Below, piece after piece: positions 60,300 to 64,000 of a stretch of DNA of 64,000 nucleotides. Within the stretch, counting starts at the first letter, position 1; every line of letters begins with the position of its first letter. The notes beneath the pieces were generated by a model that did no database searches, was not told the DNA's origin, and saw only the letters and a program-made list of their open reading frames with translations. The position numbers and the translations under genes are program-made. Source of the DNA: Prunus persica (Eukaryota; Streptophyta; Magnoliopsida; Rosales; Rosaceae). Where the stretch lies: positions 23,862,225 to 23,926,224 of the forward strand of contig NC_034009.1 of the NCBI RefSeq assembly GCF_000346465.2. Reading direction: 5' to 3'.

Positions 60300-63197
60300 G
60301 GCCCCGTAGCATGACATGAGTGGTCGACATCACTTCTTGAGATCCACGTCATTTCCCAACTTAATCCACCTTTTTAAATTTTAATTAGTTGCATGACAAC
60401 CCCCTCTTTGCTTAAACTGCCATTCTTCTTCTTCTGAATCTGTCATTAGAAGTTTATTAATTAAGATTAGACACCCGCTCTCGTTTAGAAATGTAGAAAC
60501 AAAGGTTTATTGGTGCCATCACAATGCGAGAAACTCTCATGCAATACGAAAATAATATTTTTTGTTATTTTAGTCAATAATAATATGTTATATTATTAAA
60601 TAAAAATAACAAAATAATGATATCCACAGTAAGTTTTTTTACACCATTACGCCACATACGAAATCGTACGACTACAACAACAGATCCTATTTATTTTGTA
60701 TTAATTGCTACAAACTATTGCCTGTTTGAACTTTGAAGAGTCAACTTCAGGAAAATGTCACGCCTGCCAAGACTTTCTCGCATTTTCATTTTCATTTCTT
60801 TGAAAAAAAATAACAAGGTTGGTCCTTTTTCATATAGTAAAATCAACCTAGTTAATTATAAAATAAAAAAGTATTTGATAAAATTCAATTAGGGCATGAT
60901 TCATGTTCTCCCATTATTTTAATAACTTATTTGATACGAATTAAAACTGGGGCAAAGCTGAGAAAACTACTTATCAACGTCACTAATCGAGATTAAGAGA
61001 AATAATTAATGATTAATTATAGTGCGATGTAACAGCAACGGGGGACCTTGCCGAGGTTCTTACGTTTTATTTTTTTTCTGTTTTGATCTAGACGTTTCTA
61101 CGTTCCTTATGCTGACCACAAATCTCCGTTTCTTCACAAGATTCTTTCCATAGTGTTTTTTTCAAAAGAGTTATGATTGAGTTCAGGGAGTTTTAATCAG
61201 TTTTTAAGGAGAGGGCGTCTAATGATTTGGTCAAAACCTAAATGTCCAAAAGAGAGTGCCAAATTTTTGACTTTGGAAACGAGAACTACACCACACCACA
61301 CTCTTTGCAGCCAGCCTGCCTGCCTGCCTGCTGATAATTAACAAGTTGCCAAAGCTGGCTTTTATTTATGTAATTAAGTTACGTGTCATGTGATTATTGT
61401 TTTCTCTATGACTATAAATTATCAAACAAAATAAGGAATTTGTCGCGTAAGTGATTTAAAGTATTATTTTGGACATGATATCCTCTCGTCAACTCTCCTT
61501 CTTGAAATATTGTATGTATTAAAAAAAAATAATGATCATAAGCCACTGAGTAAAATTACTACTCCAATTTTAAACCCCAAATAAATAAATAAAATAAGGT
61601 AAGACAAAGTAACATTGTTGTGAAAACTAGGGTAAAAGTGAAAGCGTGAAAAGAGCAATTGAATTGGGTTAATTTTGCTTGTCATTATGGCTATGGCTTC
61701 TGTTCACGGAGGAACAGGGATCGTGTCTCTGATTGTTGCCGTAAGGGTTTAGCTTTTTCACAGTTTTACGGCGCCATTACTGTTACATAGCTTGCGATCA
61801 AAGATTTCCTTCTATTCACACCTTTACTGGTCTGGCTACAATTTTACAGGCTGACCCAAAATAGTTAAAAAATAATCTTGAAAATAAAAATAAATAATGG
61901 ATCCAATTTGTAGATCAATTACCTGTAATTTCTCATCTACAATTATATTTACTAGTCATTTCTCTTGATGATATACGAAGGACATTACGAATAAATTATG
62001 CCCTAATTATGTTTTTTTGGGTGAAACTTTTATAAGTAGGTTAATTTGAATATCTAATCGTAACGATTAAGTCTGTCTTGTTAAAACTCACATACGACAA
62101 TCCTTGGGTCTTCTTTATATGGATAATTCCAACGCCCAAAATTCACCGTAATCAGCTGGTAAAATTTAGCCCCATGTCAGCAAGTCTGTCTCAGCAAAAA
62201 AATTTAAAATAGGATATATGCTATAATCCCCAACAGAATGAGGAACGTCAACCAAAAAAAGGAAAAAGAAAAAAGAAAGACAAAGAGATAAATCCTGGAA
62301 AAAAAAAAGAAGAAGGGAAAAAGACAAGTAAAACAAAGAAGAGTAACTGAACCTGTGTAAGTGCTGATTCATACGTTTGACCTTCATTTGGATGGGTCTT
62401 CTACGAGTGCGCAGATTTTGCTACCTGAAGTTTGTTAAAAAGACAGCGATTTCCCCGTCTTCACACCGAACGCGTATTATCCACGCTCCATCAGACGAAG
62501 TGCGCCAGTGGATTGACACGGGAGTTCAGGTGTTTTTACCGTGTGTGAAATTTGTAAATAACAGGAGAGTAACCCCAAGTTTAGGTTTTTTACCGGTAAC
62601 AAAATTAACTGCCTTGGACACGAATTAGAAATAAAATTATTGAGAGATATATTTTTAGGGGAAGAAAGAAGAGAAAAAGGAGTGAAAAAAAAGACAGCCA
62701 CCTGACCTGTACCAACAACAACAAACATTTAAAAAGGAACCAGAGCAGATACAGGGGAAAAAGGCTCTTCATCTTCATCTTCATTTTCTTCTTCTTCTTC
62801 TTCTCTCATAAATAAATTTTAATTTCCGAAAAAAAAAAAGAAAAAAAAGAAAAAAGAAAAAAGAAAAAAGAAAAAGAGTGTGTATGTGTTTGTGTTGGGG
62901 TGGGCTTGGGTTTGGGTTCAAACTTCAAAAGCGTGCAGACAAGGGAGAAGGATTTTTATTTCTTTCTCTCTCACTCTCTTTAAATTTATTTATTTATTTA
63001 TTTTCTTTAAGTACAGGGGAGAGTGAAAAGCCAAAACAAACCGACGAGAGACAGACGAACGGATCTGGGTCAACTCGGTTTGACCGTAAATACGAACAAC
63101 TCCAGGGGCTGAAGTTGTGAATAGGGACGTTATGTTTATTAAATGTGTGTTTTAGTAGTCGCTTCAAATATATTTATATTTATTTGTTAAGAAAGGA
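60300..63197. other. Gene-poor region before the F-box gene
   Basis: I see no gene. The last kilobase is rich in CTT/TTC and A/T runs, including an (A)nG tract at 62820-62880 and CT-rich DNA near 62965. Confidence 0.5.
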
Positions 63198-63199
63198 AG

Positions 63200-63203
<4 letters not shown>

Positions 63204-63236
<33 letters not shown>
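63204..63236. repeat. (GA)16 microsatellite in F-box promoter
   Basis: GA run 50 bp upstream of the TATA box of the F-box gene. Such GA elements are common in plant core promoters. Confidence 0.9.
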
Positions 63237-63237
<1 letters not shown>

Positions 63238-63285
63238 ATTCGGCTGTGTGTCGTTGCTGCTTTTGGTTTTGTTCTTGGCTTTTCG

Positions 63286-63292
63286 TATATAA
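63286..63292 (+). promoter_or_regulatory. TATA box of the F-box gene
   Basis: TATATAA in TTCGTATATAAGGCC, 57 bp before the ATG. Transcription would start near 63318, giving a leader of about 25 nt. Confidence 0.6.
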
Positions 63293-63342
63293 GGCCCTCA
63301 CTTGGCTTTCTCCATTCCGTAATCTCTCTCTAAGCCATAAAC

Positions 63343-64000
63343 ATGAGAACAAGGGGTGGGGTTTGCTATCCTAGAGTCGGAGGAGCAGGAGATGTGTGCT
63401 TTCAGAAGAAGAGGAAGAAGGACTTCGCCGGAGAACGTTGTGTCTGCCGGAAACGGAATAAACTCTCACCGGAGACAACTACCGGCAGAGAACGCTCCTC
63501 CTCCTCCTCTTCGTCGTCGGCGTCGGTCGATTTGTTCGACTCTTTACCCGACGACCTCCTCATTCTAATTCTCTCCAAACTCAGCTCCACCGCCAATTCC
63601 CCTTCCGATTTCATCAGCGCCTCGATAACGTACGTTTTCAATCCTGGAATTTTCCTAATTTCCTTTTTGTTTTGTATTTGGAGGAAATTGTTTTCCAGTT
63701 GGGAGGTTCGGGTGGTTAGAGATACGTGGTGTGTGGTGTGGAGTGTGTCTTTTAATTTCTTCTTTTTCTTTTTTTTTTAAAATCTAACGGAAGTAACTGA
63801 TAATTGGATTGGATGGTGTGAATTCTTGTTAACAGATGCAAGAGATTAAACGGTTTAGCTCTCCATTCTCTGGTGGTCTCCAAAGCTTCACCGAAGACGT
63901 TCGTCCTCAAAGCCAAGAACTGGTCCGAGTCGGCTCACCGATTCTTAAAGCTCTGCGCCGATGCCGGCAACGTCGAGGCCTGCTACACTCTCGGCATGGT
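63343..64000 (+). CDS. F-box protein, At1g67340 type (5' part)
   Basis: Substrate-recruiting subunit of an SCF ubiquitin ligase; full-length relatives end in a MYND zinc finger and carry Sel1-like repeats. The gene runs off the window. Exon 1 is 63343-63629 and exon 2 starts at 63836 (GT-AG, splits a Thr codon). The N terminus MRTRGGVCYPRV and the basic RKRNKLSPE region are followed by a Ser run and the F-box: VDLFDSLPDDLLILILSKLS, then T-CKRLNGLALHSLV. After it come FVLKAKNWSESAHRFLKLCA and AGNVEACYTLGM, the start of the Sel1-like part. Good match to the F-box/MYND subfamily (At1g67340, At5g50450, recalled). A TATA box and GA repeat precede it. Confidence 0.88.

Noticed and set aside
60041..60352. 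103-aa Cys/Gly-rich minus-strand frame
   Set aside because: Overlaps the promoter-like block, composition driven by GGA/CCT-rich sequence, no homology recognised.

Overview
This is a plant nuclear window. It has GT-AG (and one GC-AG) introns, spliced genes on both strands, long AT-rich intergenic DNA, plant-specific families (SBP transcription factor, LHCA, DUF579), a miR156 site, a Cassandra 5S-bearing LTR and an endogenous caulimovirid. The mix of repeats and the protein sequences fit a woody rosid, most likely Rosaceae. The species cannot be fixed from sequence alone.

Genes 1-19.5 kb: the 3' end of a 4-coumarate:CoA ligase-family gene (+), a miR156-targeted SBP-box gene of the SPL2/10/11 type (+), a triple RanBP2-type zinc-finger gene (-), a GPI-anchored lipid-transfer protein (LTPG, -) and an intronless DUF579 polysaccharide O-methyltransferase (+). 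A Harbinger-type MITE with a TTA duplication lies between the zinc-finger and LTPG genes.

Repeats 20.5-32 kb: a nested accessory island. The oldest layer is rearranged endogenous pararetrovirus (caulimovirid) DNA: a capsid-region copy (+), an adjacent inverted movement-protein copy with its tRNA-Met primer site (-), and a short inverted fragment at the far left. A 6.7-kb LTR element with 166-bp LTRs differing at one base and a perfect CAATT duplication inserted (on the - strand) into the spacer of the viral inverted repeat. It has no recognisable pol, but carries a 183-aa coiled-coil ORF, two families of internal repeats and an intron-free chimera of three host gene fragments (sulfate transporter, CRT-like/CLT transporter, universal stress protein) in antisense. 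A Cassandra solo LTR with 5S rRNA homology sits inside the inverted viral copy.

Genes 32.6-47.8 kb: a molybdenum-cofactor-sulfurase-like PLP-fold protein lacking an obvious PLP lysine (-), a plastid-type DUF493 protein (-), ALKBH1 (+), tRNA-Leu(AAG) (-), a 98-aa DnaJ-type Cys-rich protein (+) and the photosystem I antenna gene LHCA2 (-). A second MITE and a near-perfect 136-bp foldback lie between them.

47.8-63.2 kb is gene-poor. It has no confident gene, but it has a striking cluster of CACGTG boxes between 53.1 and 60.3 kb. The window ends in the 5' part of an F-box/MYND-type gene like Arabidopsis At1g67340. The zinc-finger, DUF579 and F-box genes resemble the Arabidopsis neighbours At1g67325, At1g67330 and At1g67340 (gene numbers from memory), which suggests ancestral microsynteny stretched here by insertions.
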